The translations under genes were made by a program, and so were the position numbers. 64,000 nt of DNA from Strigamia acuminata (taxonomy: Eukaryota; Arthropoda; Chilopoda; Geophilomorpha; Linotaeniidae), in contig OX442314.1 of the NCBI GenBank assembly GCA_949358305.1, forward strand, positions 13,695,060 to 13,759,059, written 5' to 3'. The notes under the pieces were generated by a model. It did no database searches. It was given only the letters and a program-made list of their open reading frames with translations, and was not told the origin of the DNA. Numbering within the stretch: the stretch's first letter is position 1; the number at the start of each line of letters is the position of its first letter. Of the stretch, positions 24,401-35,889 are shown piece by piece.

Positions 24401-24900
24401 AACTTTTTCGTCATTCCGTGCAGAAATATGAGCATTAATTATCAACAGTTTCCAGTAGGGCAAACAAGAAGTGCCACAGTTCCAATGCAACGTTCGCATA
24501 ATGACACCATTTCCGGTAAACCAATGCACACGACATTGCAATGAGATAAAAACGGCTCATCATACTGATCACATGTTGACATTACAACAAGCTAAAAGCA
24601 GCGTTGGGCCAGGTTAATTCTTAGTCTCGATTTAACCTACAGTTTCCATGGTAACCTCCGATTCAGTTTTTTTTTGTGTGGTTTCTCCAGTTCCCGAGGC
24701 ATATGCAAAGCTTGGTCTTCATAAAGGCACTCTACCTTTGGGATTATGCTAATACTAATGCAAATTTTCATTTGCTAAACACTGGAAATGGACCGTGATC
24801 AAGTGGACTTCAAGTGCACTAATGCTTACCTGCTGTTTGAGAATATTGAGTGACAACCTTGCCAGAAACTCGGATCCAAATGCTCATTTTATGTTGTAAA
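24401..24900. other. Complex island containing an RFX X-box
   Basis: The sequence is non-repetitive with TTAATTATC (about 24434), AACCAATG and TAATTC sites, plus an X-box-type palindrome at 24642. It is a good candidate for a regulatory element because several long motifs lie within 250 bases. Confidence 0.4.
24642..24655. promoter_or_regulatory. RFX X-box motif
   Basis: GTTTCCATGGTAAC is a 14-base near-palindrome of the X-box type bound by RFX factors, which in animals control ciliary and other genes. The match is visible directly. Function is inferred, and no ciliary gene lies beside it in this window. Confidence 0.4.
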
Positions 24901-26440
24901 AGTGGAAAATTGGATGACTTTTGATCAAAAATGAATTTTTTTTCGTCTCAAAAATTATTTTTTAGGCCTAAATATAAAATTCTCGTCTTAAAAAAAAAAT
25001 TTTTTTCTTGGATCCGCCCTCAAAGTTAACCAACATCACAGTGGGTAATTAATTATTCGGCTAATACATGCTGAATGAACCCACAACAATTGCCCTATTT
25101 TCCAAAGTCTTAACACAACACTGCAACTCTTTTCTCCTTTTGTTGTCAACAACTTCTTTTCTTCCCCACTTTTAAGCAAACAAACAAAACAGTGTGCAAA
25201 CACTTTCTAATCCCACGACTATGGCAGTGCCACCAATGAAACAAAATCTAATCTTCACACCTCCGCATATTGTGAAAACCAATAAACACATGCGTCTGCC
25301 AAAGCTTAAGAATTATCCTAATCATAATCAAGGTCGAAACCAAACTACAACAAAACTTTATTATGTGAATTCCATTTTAATGAAAACAGCTCGGTGTGTG
25401 CCGAAAATCGAAACTTAAGTCTGGGAAGAATTTGCAAACACACCACTTGCACCTATAAAACACGTGAATGAGGGTCTAAAGTGGATAAGAAAGAGACATG
25501 AAAATGTTCTTTGGGTGCCTTGGGAATGTTTTTCTCCCATGTGCGTTAATCCCAACGACGACATTCGAGGGGCTAGGCTAATCAGCTTATGCAAATCAAC
25601 TTTTTCCTTTTTTTTTAATACACTAGAAAAGAGGGGTGGGTTTAAGGAAATTAGTCCGTTGTGATGCATCAAATTAAACCCTTTAAACAACATTAGAAAC
25701 CACATTGTTGCTTAAACATAAAATAAAAAGTTATAGCTTTCTAGGAAAGGTGTCACTAAAGCCAAATTTCGAAGGATCCCCCCAATGCCGACTTCAAAGA
25801 ACTCTCTACTTTCGGTATGCATTACAGTTGCACAAAGACAAGAGTTTCCATACATTTCGGCATCGAAGATGTTTTTATTCCATCAACTGTACATTTTTTG
25901 AAAACCAGAGTGCATCTTTTGCACTTTAAGTATATTTTCTGCCCCTAATTTGCATATTTTCCACTTAATGTGCATATTTGAACTAAAAAGCCCACTTTTG
26001 CAACCAACACCTGCGATATCTTCTACACCTCCGTAAAATAAGTGGATTGTAACGTTAATTTTCAGCAAAAGGCGCTGTTAATTAAAACTAAGCAATTATA
26101 AAACTAATAATTTATGAATAACTTTTTGAAAAAAAATAGTATTATACATAATTTAATCATTTAAATAGACCTATTAATTTAAATTTCCCATTTAACATAT
26201 AAACATACAACTTTTTTTCTTTTTTTTTTTACTTCTGACCTTAAAAACGCATTATAGCGTAAAATTCCTTTTAGAATATTCACACAATCAGATTTCGCGT
26301 AATGTAATTTCATTTGAGCGCAGCAGGGCAGCGCGCGCACAGACATAAACAAAGAAATTACATCAAATGTACACTTTGTGTCTTTAAAAATTGATCATTA
26401 AATATTTGCCACAAACCAACCGACCAGTGAACTTTATTAC
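24901..26440. other. AT-rich spacer with weakly complex patches
   Basis: The patch 25400-25640 is mixed sequence whose frames on both strands have no domain. T-runs and A-runs lie at 24940, 24990 and 26211-26230. I see no feature. Confidence 0.5.
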
Positions 26441-27260
26441 TAACATCATCAGCGGGTGTTGAGGCTTTGCCGTGTCAGGTTTGCGGCGAGTAGACTCGTT
26501 CGCCATATTGCTTCGCCATCATGTTCGATCGTCATATTTAAAATGAATTACGACGCTTGCATGACAAGCCAACCTTATTCCTCATCGCCAATACTTGCAC
26601 CAATCTTAATAATAACATTTCAAGACCCGATTCTTTGTAAACATAACCATCGACAAAGAGAAAAGCCTTATTAGGCATGCAACCAGCATTTAGGAATGAA
26701 GGAGAGAGGTGGGGTGCCATGAACACACACACAGAGAGAAAGAGAGAGAGAGAGACGCAACTGCACGCCGAGCTATTGCGCCATTCCCTTTATGACTTCT
26801 GAAAATGAGGCTCAGATTTGCTGAGGCCTTCACAGCTGCCGTTTCGAGCAAAAATAAAAACGACAATGACACAGCGCCGAATCCAAACAAATTGAGCTAT
26901 TCCTAGAACTCCTTATTGGACGCTATTTACAAAATCAACCAATAAACAAATAAAAACAACAAACGCATTACGTATCTACCCCATTTTATAGCCAGCGGGT
27001 CGAAATGTCAGCACATAAAAACCAAGTCCACCGTGCACTATAACAACACAGTGCACGTGTTGCCACGCTCCTCAATCCTCACTACCAACATTATTCACCA
27101 TCACTTACAACAGAATCACACCCTACAATATACCGTTCAAAATGGTTTCAAAAAATCTGCTTTAAGCAAAGAGGGTGTCACTTCCTTAACTTATCTTAAG
27201 CATGCATATTTGCGCATGCTCGGTTGACCAATCATTCCTATCAGCTGCGCACAAGCCTGC
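26441..27260. other. High-complexity island
   Basis: CG-containing mixed sequence around a CA/GA microsatellite. The patch 27010-27070 has two inverted GTGCAC sites (CCGTGCACTA, CAGTGCACGTG). No reading frame carries a domain. Confidence 0.4.
26722..26755 (+). repeat. (CA)n(GA)n compound microsatellite
   Basis: ACACACACACAGAGAGAAAGA continues into GA units. Compound dinucleotide tract. Confidence 0.93.
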
Positions 27261-27840
27261 GCATTAGAAAAATTAATATTTTCATTTAAGAGCATCCATA
27301 ATATTTATTTATTTATTTATTTAGTAATGTCACTCCTAAGGAGTAAAGGTTACAGGAAAATTAGACATTCAAAATTTGTTCGTTAAGAATAAGACATTTA
27401 TTTCACTTATTTTTAGTATTTTCTTAACCAATTTAAACGCACCTTTTAATTTTAACCTCCATTTTTTAACATTTGCAACTGCGGCACTATAAAAAAAACT
27501 TCTTAAGCTAAACTTTTTTTTCCCTCCACCAAATCTCGTATTATTACAACCCTAACACAACCGCATCTAAAGACCCATGCACTATACCTTTTTAATCAAC
27601 TTTATACTCCTTTCCCCATTTTTTTTCAAAAAAAAAAAGAACCTGTACCTTGGCTAGATGCCAATGGCAATTATCATCAAAAGACTTAGTAAGAAAGCTT
27701 CTTTCGGGTCGTGTAAAGCAAAAGTTAGAAAAAGAGGACGAACAAGGGAATTTTGACCCGCTAATTACAATTCGGTGTTTCGAAACCTTTAAAAATGTTT
27801 TTATTCCTTAAATTCAAACTAAAACTGTCGAAAAAAACAC
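27261..27840. other. AT-rich spacer
   Basis: A (TTTA)n run lies at 27304-27323. Otherwise nothing is recognisable. Confidence 0.55.
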
Positions 27841-28100
27841 AATCGCGTGTATATATTGTGGTCGGCCCGTTGTCATTATGCGCCTGCCTTCAATAACCCT
27901 GCTAGCGTAATTGGGCAATTAGGAGGCTTCTGATCACTTTTTGCTTGAACAAACACCGAGGCTCATCTCTATAGCACACAAGCAAAAGCCATAGAGCAAT
28001 TAGCTCATCCTCGACTCCGTATGCCGAGAAACCATTCAAACTCTCTCAACCTCTTCTGTGTAATCTCGAGTTGCTCACTCTCCCGTTTTCCATGCATAAG
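27841..28100. other. Complex island, candidate conserved element
   Basis: From 27895 to 28030 the sequence includes GCTAGCGTAATTGGGCAATTAG and GAGCAATTAGCTC, giving three CAATTA/TAATTG homeodomain-type sites in 120 bases. It is non-repetitive and free of long frames. Confidence 0.4.
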
Positions 28101-28152
28101 TAAAAAATAAAAAAATAAAAAAATAAAAAAATAAAAAAAAAAAAAAAAAAAA
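28101..28152 (+). repeat. (AAAAAAT)n tract ending in poly(A)
   Basis: Seven-base AAAAAAT units pass into about 20 A residues. It could be an expanded low-complexity tract or a retroposon tail. No retroposon body is visible upstream. Confidence 0.9.
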
Positions 28153-28765
28153 GTTCATTTTAACTTCAAAAGTTACCGACCGCTTAATCATTCCAGAGAG
28201 AAACTTCACACTAATCTTCGATATTACATTTTGATGTTTTCCACGCGCAATCTGCTCGTGTCGTTATAGCAAAGGTTCCTCTTCCACTTCCTCTTTCCAT
28301 AGTGTATGCACTCAGTCAAGAGGGACTCATTAATCGTCTTAGGTTATATATATATAACTCCAAGCAGGAGAAGGAGTCTATGCAGAACTTCTTGGTGCGT
28401 ACTTAAAGCCTCATCACTGCCATCGTAATAAACTTGTTTTGGTCAAACCGAATCGTAAAAGACATCACAAAAGTACAAATTTATAATAACTCAATTGATT
28501 AAAAATGATTAAACAAATGGCATTCAAAGTGCCGAAATAAAAACACAAAAAAAAACCCATTTTATTAAATCCCCGATTGTTTTTCTCCACTCCTTTAAAC
28601 CATTCAAAAGGATTAAAACCATTACTTTTGTTCAACCCACTCCACCAACAAAACACTCACTTATTTTTATTATGTTTTGACACACACAATGGCATCGAAT
28701 CTATGTTACAACCGCTCAAAACACACAAATAAAAAAAGAAATAAAAAATAAAAAAAATAAATAGC
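28153..28765. other. Mixed then AT-rich DNA
   Basis: A TA-repeat (TATATATATAA) lies at about 28346 next to a complex patch with GGACTCATTAATCGTC. The rest has no feature. Confidence 0.5.
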
Positions 28766-28806
28766 AATAATAAAAATAAAAATAAAAATAAAAATAAAAA
28801 TAAAAA
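28766..28806 (+). repeat. (AAAAAT)n microsatellite
   Basis: Near-perfect tandem hexamers of AAAAAT on the + strand. Confidence 0.92.
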
Positions 28807-29530
28807 GCGCCAGTTTGGCCTTTCTCTACGAATTGTCGGCTAATTTAAATCGTTATTATTCCAGTCTTCACCCCATTCGCATTTAGAAAGGCAACATAAC
28901 TCGAACGTACTTAGATGCACCATATACGAGTCATGGGTTAAAATTAAAGCCGTTTTCAACTAGCATTCTTTTCGTCGACCGCAACACGACACTAAAAGGG
29001 TTGAGTTGCGATATACGCTCGGCCTAATCCCTTTTTTTTTTCGGCCAACACAATAGACATGTCGTTGGTTGCCGGTGCACGAGACAAAGCCAAGCGGGCG
29101 ACTTGACGAGCGCCGTACAATAAAGTTGAAGAGGCGATTGTGTGCTGTGCTGTGTTGAGGCGGGCAAACGGGTAATGACATTCCTTTTCTCCCCAGGTTC
29201 CTGAACTCATTAACTTTTCAATGTTCATTACAAATGGAAAAGAGAATGAAAGAAAGAAAAGCCCACCTCACCGGTAAACATTTTCTCCTTTCATCAAATA
29301 AAACAAAAAATAACGGAACAAAAGAACAGTCATCGCTTTTGGCTGGGTGTGGCAACAGGCAGAAATCTTTACACGCCAACCCATCCCAATCCCAAGCACC
29401 GGTAACCTTGGCAACCGTGATGATACCGTAATTTTATTAACCTACTTGTATTGCGAGATGCTACAGCCAGGGTTAGCTAGATAACACATGATTAATGACT
29501 CTTCAGATAGGCCGAGATAAAAATTTGTCT
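28807..29530. other. High-complexity island with an X-box-like site
   Basis: CG-containing non-repetitive sequence. Minus-strand frames of 73 and 78 codons overlap each other in different frames and have no domain. The stretch 29465-29515 carries GATAACACATGATTAATGAC. An RFX-type site lies at 29402. Confidence 0.4.
29402..29415. promoter_or_regulatory. RFX X-box-like motif
   Basis: GTAACCTTGGCAAC fits the GTNRCC-spacer-RGYAAC form of the X-box with a two-base spacer. It is the second strong X-box in the window. Confidence 0.35.
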
Positions 29531-30680
29531 TCATTTGTGAAATTATTTTTTGATAAACTTAATTTTTATTATTATTATTATTATTTAATGTGCACAAATT
29601 GGAAAAGAAAAATGTTTTTATTATTTCTTCTGGCCTAATTTAATCCGATGAAAAACTGGAAAATTATTCCAATAGTTATCATGCTAGACCAAAGGAAATT
29701 ACTCCACTCATCTTTCCTCCTTTCATCATTCCTACTCAAAGAGTAAATTTGCATTTATACAAGTTTAAAAGGAGGGAAAAAATAAATCCAAATGTAATTT
29801 GGTAATAAATTATCGAATTTGCTGCTACATCGAGAAAAAAAATTTCTTTCCTTCGTGGTAACGCAGAGATAAAAATGCACAAAAAATAAATCAACTGTTC
29901 CTCTTAAATAACACGCTTAAAACTCGACAACTGACAAAACAACTAATTATCCCCCTTCCCAAAAAAAAAATCGTCGTCTAATTTTATTATTTCAATCTAA
30001 AGCAGATATAAAATCGATAAAACTTCCTAACACTTTAAAAACATGAGAAAATGTTTTTATTTCACTTGGGTTCTCGTCGAAATTGCAATACCCAACTTTT
30101 TAATAATCTCCAGTGATTCAAACCCATCAACTTAATTCCCAGCGGAAAGAAAAATAAACCCAACTACCGATAGCAACACGATCAGCGCGAACTAACTCGA
30201 CCGCAGCCACTGAAACCAAAACCGAAACTAACATCAGCAAAGCGAAACATGGTGAATTCGCTCAGTAGTCCACACGAGCAGCAAATTTACCAAGTAATTG
30301 ACCATTAAATTGCGAATCACAAATTTAACTATTAAAAAAATCAATTTCTTCTAACTTATTTATTTTTATTATCATTTTTAAAATTCAAAATTCTTCTCTC
30401 TGTCAAATTCGCCCAAGATGAATGACGTAATGATGGGCAATGCGCACACTCAGTGTGTGTTCAGCCCACATAATGCAACATTTAATCATCTCTAAATTCC
30501 AACTTAAAATAAATGAATTTACGACTTAATAACACCTCATTTACCCTTCCCTCGAACCCAAAATGAAAACACACAACGAAACGGAGGCGGAGACGTGTTT
30601 AAGAAATGATGCGACATAAATAATTCCTCTTTCCTGCCAAGCCTTTACAAAAAAAAAAAAAAAAAAAAAAAAATGGAAGC
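29531..30680. other. AT-rich spacer
   Basis: (TTA)n at 29566-29586 and a run of 25 A at 30649-30673. A mixed patch at 30160-30290 and another at 30410-30480 hold no recognised feature. Confidence 0.5.
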
Positions 30681-31300
30681 CCTGGTTTGAGTGGCGATCC
30701 CCAACACCGTTCTCACAACATCAATATTACAGCAGCTTTGTGCTCCAAAGGACGCCAACGTCAGCACTAAATGCCTCAAGCCTTTTCTTCTTCTGCACGG
30801 CAAGCGAGCACGGGAATTTCCTTCGCCGCATTAATAAATCGGACCGGCTCCGAGGACCGGTCGTGGAGAATTCGTGACACGGACGGTGGTGACGGGTCCC
30901 CCGTAGCGCGACGAGGCAGCTTTAATTGATCGGTGTATGTGCATCCCCTCCCTTCCTCCCCCCGCACCCGTCTTGCATCTGACATTGCCAGGTCTAGAAG
31001 ACACTCGAGTGGAAGATTAAGGTGCGCCCTACGTATCCTCTCTTGTCGAATTAAAGAGAGGCTCGTTTGTGTGTCGAGAATCTTGGTCGGACGAATAATC
31101 CGATTAAAATCATTGCGTGGAGGGAATGACCTGAAGAAAACGACAAAGAGAGAGAAGCAACGCCGTCCATTAAAGCAACCTGCGCTGCCATTAGCGCTGG
31201 GTGGGATCTTGGCAACATTTATCAGGAATGCAGCAGATTCAAATTCAAAACGATAGCTATAAAAGGTATAATTGCAACGTGCTGTGTTGACATTGCCTGC
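30681..31300. other. Most GC-rich island of the window
   Basis: The core (30780-31060) is rich in G, C and CpG. It includes an inverted pair GACCGG / CCGGTC around CTCCGAGGA (about 30841-30861) and a C-rich run at about 30947-30966. The 107-codon + strand frame through it is arginine-rich and has no domain. The island ends beside a canonical TATA box at 31258. A promoter-associated CpG-rich block or a strong enhancer are the two readings I would consider. Confidence 0.4.
31258..31265 (+). promoter_or_regulatory. Canonical TATA box TATAAAAG
   Basis: GCTATAAAAGGT lies at the downstream edge of the GC-rich island. A start would be expected near 31290, about 37 bases before the first ATG (31327). 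The arrangement is promoter-like, but no recognised gene follows. Confidence 0.25.
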
Positions 31301-31303
31301 AAC

Positions 31304-31874
31304 AAGTCCCGCTAGACGAAGAAATCATGCTTGATAAGGCTGTGCGACTTGCTAGCAACACATCGCCTTCAAAAAGGCTTGTAAACCTATTTATACGACG
31401 GCGAATGCTTTTGCATAATCAGGGACGGTTGACAGCGACACCTTTTGCTTTAAAAATACGTTCACAGCTTTTTCTTTTTTTTTTCTTTTTTTCTTTTTGT
31501 TAACGAATAGGAGATAACACGATGCTCATAGGATTTCGCTCACAACCAAAAGTCACAACACGCTGCTTCCTCTAATAAATATCTACAGGGAAAATACGAT
31601 TTCACACAGTTTGTTCTGTCGTGCCACTTTAATACTGCCAATTGCCAACAAAATGCATCGCATTAAATTTCCTTTGCTCACCTCCAACCTCAAAACTTCG
31701 CGTTAAATCAAATCAAATATTAAATATCCATTAAACCGATCACTTTAATGCGCTACTCAAATATTAATCTGTTTATTCCAATTTAAGTGTTTCGAACAAT
31801 TAACTAAGATTTTCAATTTTTTTTAAATTAACGAGAAAAATTTCATTTTCTTTAAATCCAATCCAAGTAATAAT
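31304..31874. other. Unassigned DNA with a T-rich tract
   Basis: A T- and C-rich tract lies at 31468-31500. The rest is unremarkable AT-rich sequence. Confidence 0.5.
31327..31503 (+). CDS. Short unrecognised open reading frame downstream of a TATA box
   Basis: A 58-codon frame starts at the first ATG after the TATA box at 31258. Its first 50 residues are basic (SKRLVNLFIRRR) with ordinary composition. The last dozen are a phenylalanine run encoded by a T-rich tract. That tail suggests the frame simply runs into low-complexity DNA, or that a real exon ends earlier. I do not recognise it and consider chance more likely than a gene. I list it only because of its position. Confidence 0.12.
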   Translation: MLDKAVRLASNTSPSKRLVNLFIRRRMLLHNQGRLTATPFALKIRSQLFLFFFFFSFC

Positions 31875-32189
31875 ACCGTAAATGCTCTAACAAGTCTAAA
31901 TTGACCAATTCAATATCTAAATTAATCAAAATGACTAAATTTAATATTTAACTGAAACAAATGACTAAAATAAATCCCTAAATTGAACAAAACGACTAAA
32001 ATAAATGTCTAAATTGAACAAAACGACTAAAGTAAATGTCTAAATTGAACAAAACGACTAAAGTAAATGTCTAAATTGAACAAAACGACTAAAATAAATC
32101 TCTAAATTGATCAAAAACACAAAAAAATTATGAAGAAAATCTAAATTCTGTAAATAGAACGCCCGGCATTCTATTAGAGCATTTACCGT
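31875..32189. mobile_element. MITE-like element enclosing a minisatellite
   Basis: The left end ACCGTAAATGCTCTAA (31875-31890) pairs with the right end TTAGAGCATTTACCGT (32174-32189), 15 of 16 positions. The inside is almost entirely a 31-bp tandem array. Beside the right end lies AAATAGAACGCCCGGCATTC, and a related AAATAGACGCCTGGG occurs at 57.47 kb. The superfamily is not assigned. Confidence 0.75.
31898..32120 (+). repeat. 31-bp minisatellite
   Basis: The unit starts AAATTGAACAAAACGACTAA and recurs at 31980, 32011, 32042, 32073 and 32104, exactly 31 bases apart. More diverged copies extend to the left as far as about 31898. Confidence 0.93.
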
Positions 32190-32940
32190 GGTGTCATTTC
32201 ATCACAGGAAGTTAAAACTATTGCATTAAAACTTATCCGGATCTCAACAGTCAAAACTTCAGTCAATTGCAGGTTATACTCTACCTATTAAACAACATTA
32301 AATTTCCATTAAACCTTTACTTGTGATTGCCCACTGACACCGTCCATATCGCTGCCTCAATCCATTTATTAGCAAGCTGTCTGTGAAGGGGTGAAAAGGA
32401 TGGCAAAGCGGAATTATATTTCAGCGAATTAATTAAGACAGAGAGAAAATGATGGCACTAAACTAAATTGTTCGTTTCATACAGTTCCAATATTTAATTT
32501 TCAGACGGAACGTGGCATCAAGTCGTGCATTCTAGATGAGAGCAGAATCTCTCTATCTAATAAGCTTATTAAATGTAATTTCCTGCCTGCAAGCCAAGGA
32601 GAGTTTGCTCGGCGCCATCGAAAACATTCAAACTATGCATGTAATGTGCAATACGCAAAACCAAAGCAACCAAAGGCTCAGGTCCAATAAGTTACTACGC
32701 TGTGAGCAACACTTTTCAAGCTCATGTTTCACTCGTGCCACAAGAAGTTACCCGATCCTGAGCTATTGATCTATTGGAGGGAAAAAAGGGATGCCAAAGA
32801 AAGGAACTCAATGAAGAATCACACAGGCACCTTAGTGCTAGTCAATATAAAGCGGCACCCAGCGGCTTTTCACGAACAAAAAACTCAAAGAAGATTGGAG
32901 GAGAAGGGAAGGAAATAAGCCAATACTTTCAGCAACAAAT
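32190..32940. other. Modest complex island
   Basis: The block 32330-32930 is mixed and non-repetitive with two + strand frames (77 and 64 codons) in different phases, neither with a domain. Confidence 0.4.
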
Positions 32941-33172
32941 AATAATATAAAAAAAATCATTTATTTTTTCTAAATTGTATTTCTTTTTTAAAAAAAAAAC
33001 GAAGCTAAAATGGCCAAATTGGATTTCAAGCAGCGGATTTATGGATTAATCCAAATAAAATCACTACCGTCTTCACCCGAAAATAACAGAAGTCTGTTAT
33101 ATTCGAGTTTTTTTCAAAAACCTGATTTTTTCAAAGTTTGTTGGATTTTAACACCGCTTCAGCTACACAACA
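32941..33172. other. AT-rich DNA, probably part of an older repeat
   Basis: Low-complexity A and T runs give way to TATTCGAGTTTTTTTCAAAAA and to the hairpin arm at 33173. It may belong to the same old element as that arm. Confidence 0.4.
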
Positions 33173-33409
33173 GTGTTGTATTCGAATAAAACACAATGGT
33201 GGTGTTATACAGTCGAAATTCTTTATAACGAATCGCGATATAACGAATTATCGATATAACGAATACCTAAAAATGGCTGGTTTGGTTGCCTGGCCATAGA
33301 ACACCATGTTAAAAAATTTCGATATAACGAATTCTCGTTATAACGAATCGGTTTTTTGGGTCCCTTGCGATTCGTTATAAAGAGTTTCAACTGTATTCGA
33401 ATACAACAC
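33173..33409. repeat. Older 16-bp inverted repeat split by a MITE
   Basis: GTGTTGTATTCGAATA (33173-33188) and TATTCGAATACAACAC (33394-33409) are perfect inverse copies. The second arm directly abuts the pogo-like MITE. Removing the MITE and one TA leaves a short-loop hairpin. The MITE therefore landed in a TA inside a pre-existing hairpin. Confidence 0.8.
33210..33393 (+). mobile_element. Pogo/Tigger-like MITE, copy 2 (184 bp)
   Basis: It starts CAGTCGAAATTCTTTATAAC and ends GTTATAAAGAGTTTCAACTG, with TA on each side (33208-33209, 33394-33395). The inverted ends run for more than 25 bases. It shares its core with copy 1 at 21.9 kb (AATACCTAAAAATGGCTGG onward) but keeps more of both arms. Copy 1 looks like a shortened relative. 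It has no coding capacity. Confidence 0.92.
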
Positions 33410-33411
33410 CA

Positions 33412-33471
33412 CGGCATTTCAAAATACACTGCAATACAATGTAATTCCAATGTATTTTTGAACCATACAGA
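33412..33471 (-). mobile_element. CCATATGG-family end fragment
   Basis: The sequence ends AATGTATTTTTGAACCATA, the same terminus as at 39.288 kb. Its upstream part (GGCATTTCAAAATACACTGC) matches the far side of the 35.7-kb copy. It is a truncated member of the family. Confidence 0.55.
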
Positions 33472-35691
33472 AACTTTTGATATACAGCAGCATAAAAAAT
33501 TTGTAAATTGCAATATTTTATCCATATATGAATTAAATCTAGCTAGTCATTTGCTTAGTTCTATGAAGCTATGCGAAAACCATAAATTTTCCTTTCAGTC
33601 ATTTAAAATTCCTGGCATTGTAAATTTATATGTTAATTTGTACAGCTTTTATGATTTATAACATCTTGACTTAAGTCGTTTAGTGTTTAGGTACTTAAAG
33701 GCACAAAAGAAGGGAGGAAAATGCTGACTGTTTAATACCAGACATATTTAACACTTCATATAAGGGTAATAATTTTTATGTTCTGGGCATTATGAAAGCA
33801 CACCAACCTTACATAGGAAATAAAAATAAAAACCAGTCGACTCATGCCCTTTAATGCTCATTTTGTTAACAATTTTTCAATTTCATAAAAACCTCGAAGG
33901 TCGAAAAGCTTAATTTTCTTTTATTAGTTTACTATTTAATAAATCTGATTAAAGACGTGAATAACAGCCAATAAATGTCTTTTATTCTCGCTTACTCGAC
34001 GCGCAAATAAACACTTTTCCACATAAAAACCTACACTGCATTTGTATTTCATTCAATTAAGTAAATTCTTCTCGCACCGGAAATTTTGATGCCAAAAGAA
34101 AACAACAGCCAGTTGTTTTGAATTATGAAAGAATTTCTTACTCATTGGCTGCATGAAAGCCCACGAAGAACAGCAACTCGAAACTTTGTGAGAATGTCCA
34201 TTAGAATCTCCTATTTCAATGTCATTCGAGTCATGAAAAACACTTAAGAGTCGCAAGATATGCAAAAAATATGTTCTCAAATTATTCCAAACCCAAACGA
34301 CGAACAATTAATATACCTAGCTTAAGTCAAACTTAAAGATTAACTTGGCGTTTTATGGGCAAGGCCTTTGAGGTTTCATTAATAATTTGACTATATATAT
34401 TCAGGGGAGCAGTTTATATCTTGTCACCACACATTCTTAATCACTTAAAAGATAGCTGCGGCTAATTTGCCATGGCATCAATGGTGCATGCCAAGGATGA
34501 TGGCACGATAACACCGGAACTAACAGCAAACCACTCAACATCATCCTTTTCTATTACTCCATTAAAAAAAAGATCCATCTATATCTGAGTAACTTGTCAT
34601 TCCAAAACCAGAAAAAAAAACATAGAAACTAAAATAAAATATAAAACTTTTTCTTTCGCTATCAATTATCAAGTTCCAATTGGCCATATAACCCAAATCA
34701 GGTAATTTTCTTCTGATTGCACCAGGTCACTCAACATTCTCCTGCATAAAATTCCATTAGAATTATATGTATATGCCCAACCCACACAGATTACACCTTC
34801 AGATAAAAATGCTTTTTCATACATCATCAACAAATCTTGGTTTCTTTTCGTGACAGCTTGTGAGCACACACGATGGGACATCCTTCACGAAAAAAAGAAG
34901 GAAAAAGACTGACATACAACAGATAAAAGTAGAAAAGAACAGAGAAATTATTTTTTTCCCTTCTTTTCTTTCTCCCTCCTTCCTCCACTTCAACAAACCA
35001 GTCTTTCATTATATCCCAGGTCTAGACCACGACATAATTATTATTTAAGACAAGTTTTTTTTTAATATTTCTACAGAAAAAAAAATCTCGAAATATCCAA
35101 AGAAAAGTGATAATATGTGTTGTAGCCGAATATCGGCTTATTTTTTTTGTACCATACAATATAAGATATCGGCTTATAAGATGGCCGCCTGTCAGTCGTT
35201 GCAGCGACGCCTTAATTAAAATTCAGCAAACGTCCAAGCAAGCACAAGCCTACCTATAGCTAATGACAAGACTGTAATGGAGAAATGCGATACGCATCAC
35301 GCACACAAATTATAGATATTTTATGAAAGCTAAACTCAAAAAATAGACATGAATACCGCAGCACATTGAAACTATAAACATAAACTTATTTCCAAAAAAA
35401 AATTTAAAAAAAATTAAAAAAAAAAAAATCTCACCACTGTTTTTCGATTGTATTATTGATATCATTTATTAGGAAGTGGTGCACGATCCTTGACATATAA
35501 AAACAGAAAACCAAACACTGCTGACTCATCTATACTCACCCCACACACTCACCACAAAAGCTTTTACAATCGACAAAAAAGAGAGAACTAAAGGTTAAAA
35601 CCCAAAGCCTCATTCAAACTAATCAAATCTCCATCCCCACGATCCCCCCTTTTACCCTTACACAAAAATAGAAAAAAAATAATGGCAAGGC
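33472..35691. other. Mostly AT-rich unassigned DNA
   Basis: I see no gene. ATATCGGCTTAT occurs twice (about 35130 and 35166), once inside the near-palindrome AGCCGAATATCGGCT. A-runs lie at 34565, 34608 and 35395-35430. The stretch 35510-35680 is A+C-rich. Confidence 0.5.
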
Positions 35692-35889
35692 CCAAATGGC
35701 TGCGATTGTATTGAAGTGTATTTTCAAATGCATTGGGTTTTACGAGAATGCGTTTTGTAATTCATTTTTCCATGCTATTGGTTTGTAAACCGAATTATTT
35801 AATGTACAAATAATATACTAAATTCCACAAAATGTTAAACATCAAATGAAAAGCAATATGTCGTAAAAATATATTTTTGAACCATATGG
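35692..35889 (-). mobile_element. CCATATGG-family element, copy 2
   Basis: On the minus strand it begins CCATATGGTTCAAAAATATA. It shares internal blocks with 2480-2680 and with the fragment at 33412. The far end is less certain; CCAAATGG at 35692 may be the decayed terminus. Confidence 0.7.

Noticed and set aside
30649-30673. 25-base A run as a retroposon tail
   Set aside because: No SINE or processed-gene body is visible before it, and A-runs are common throughout the window.
30933-31256. 107-codon + strand frame in the GC-rich island
   Set aside because: It is rich in Arg and Ser as expected from GC-rich DNA, is not supported by any domain, and overlaps a minus-strand frame.
31968-32120. 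31-bp array as a CRISPR array
   Set aside because: The units are contiguous with no unique spacers, and the context is eukaryotic.
35123-35185. Repeated ATATCGGCTTAT pair as a mobile element
   Set aside because: Only two 12-base copies, without flanking structure; chance or local duplication is enough.
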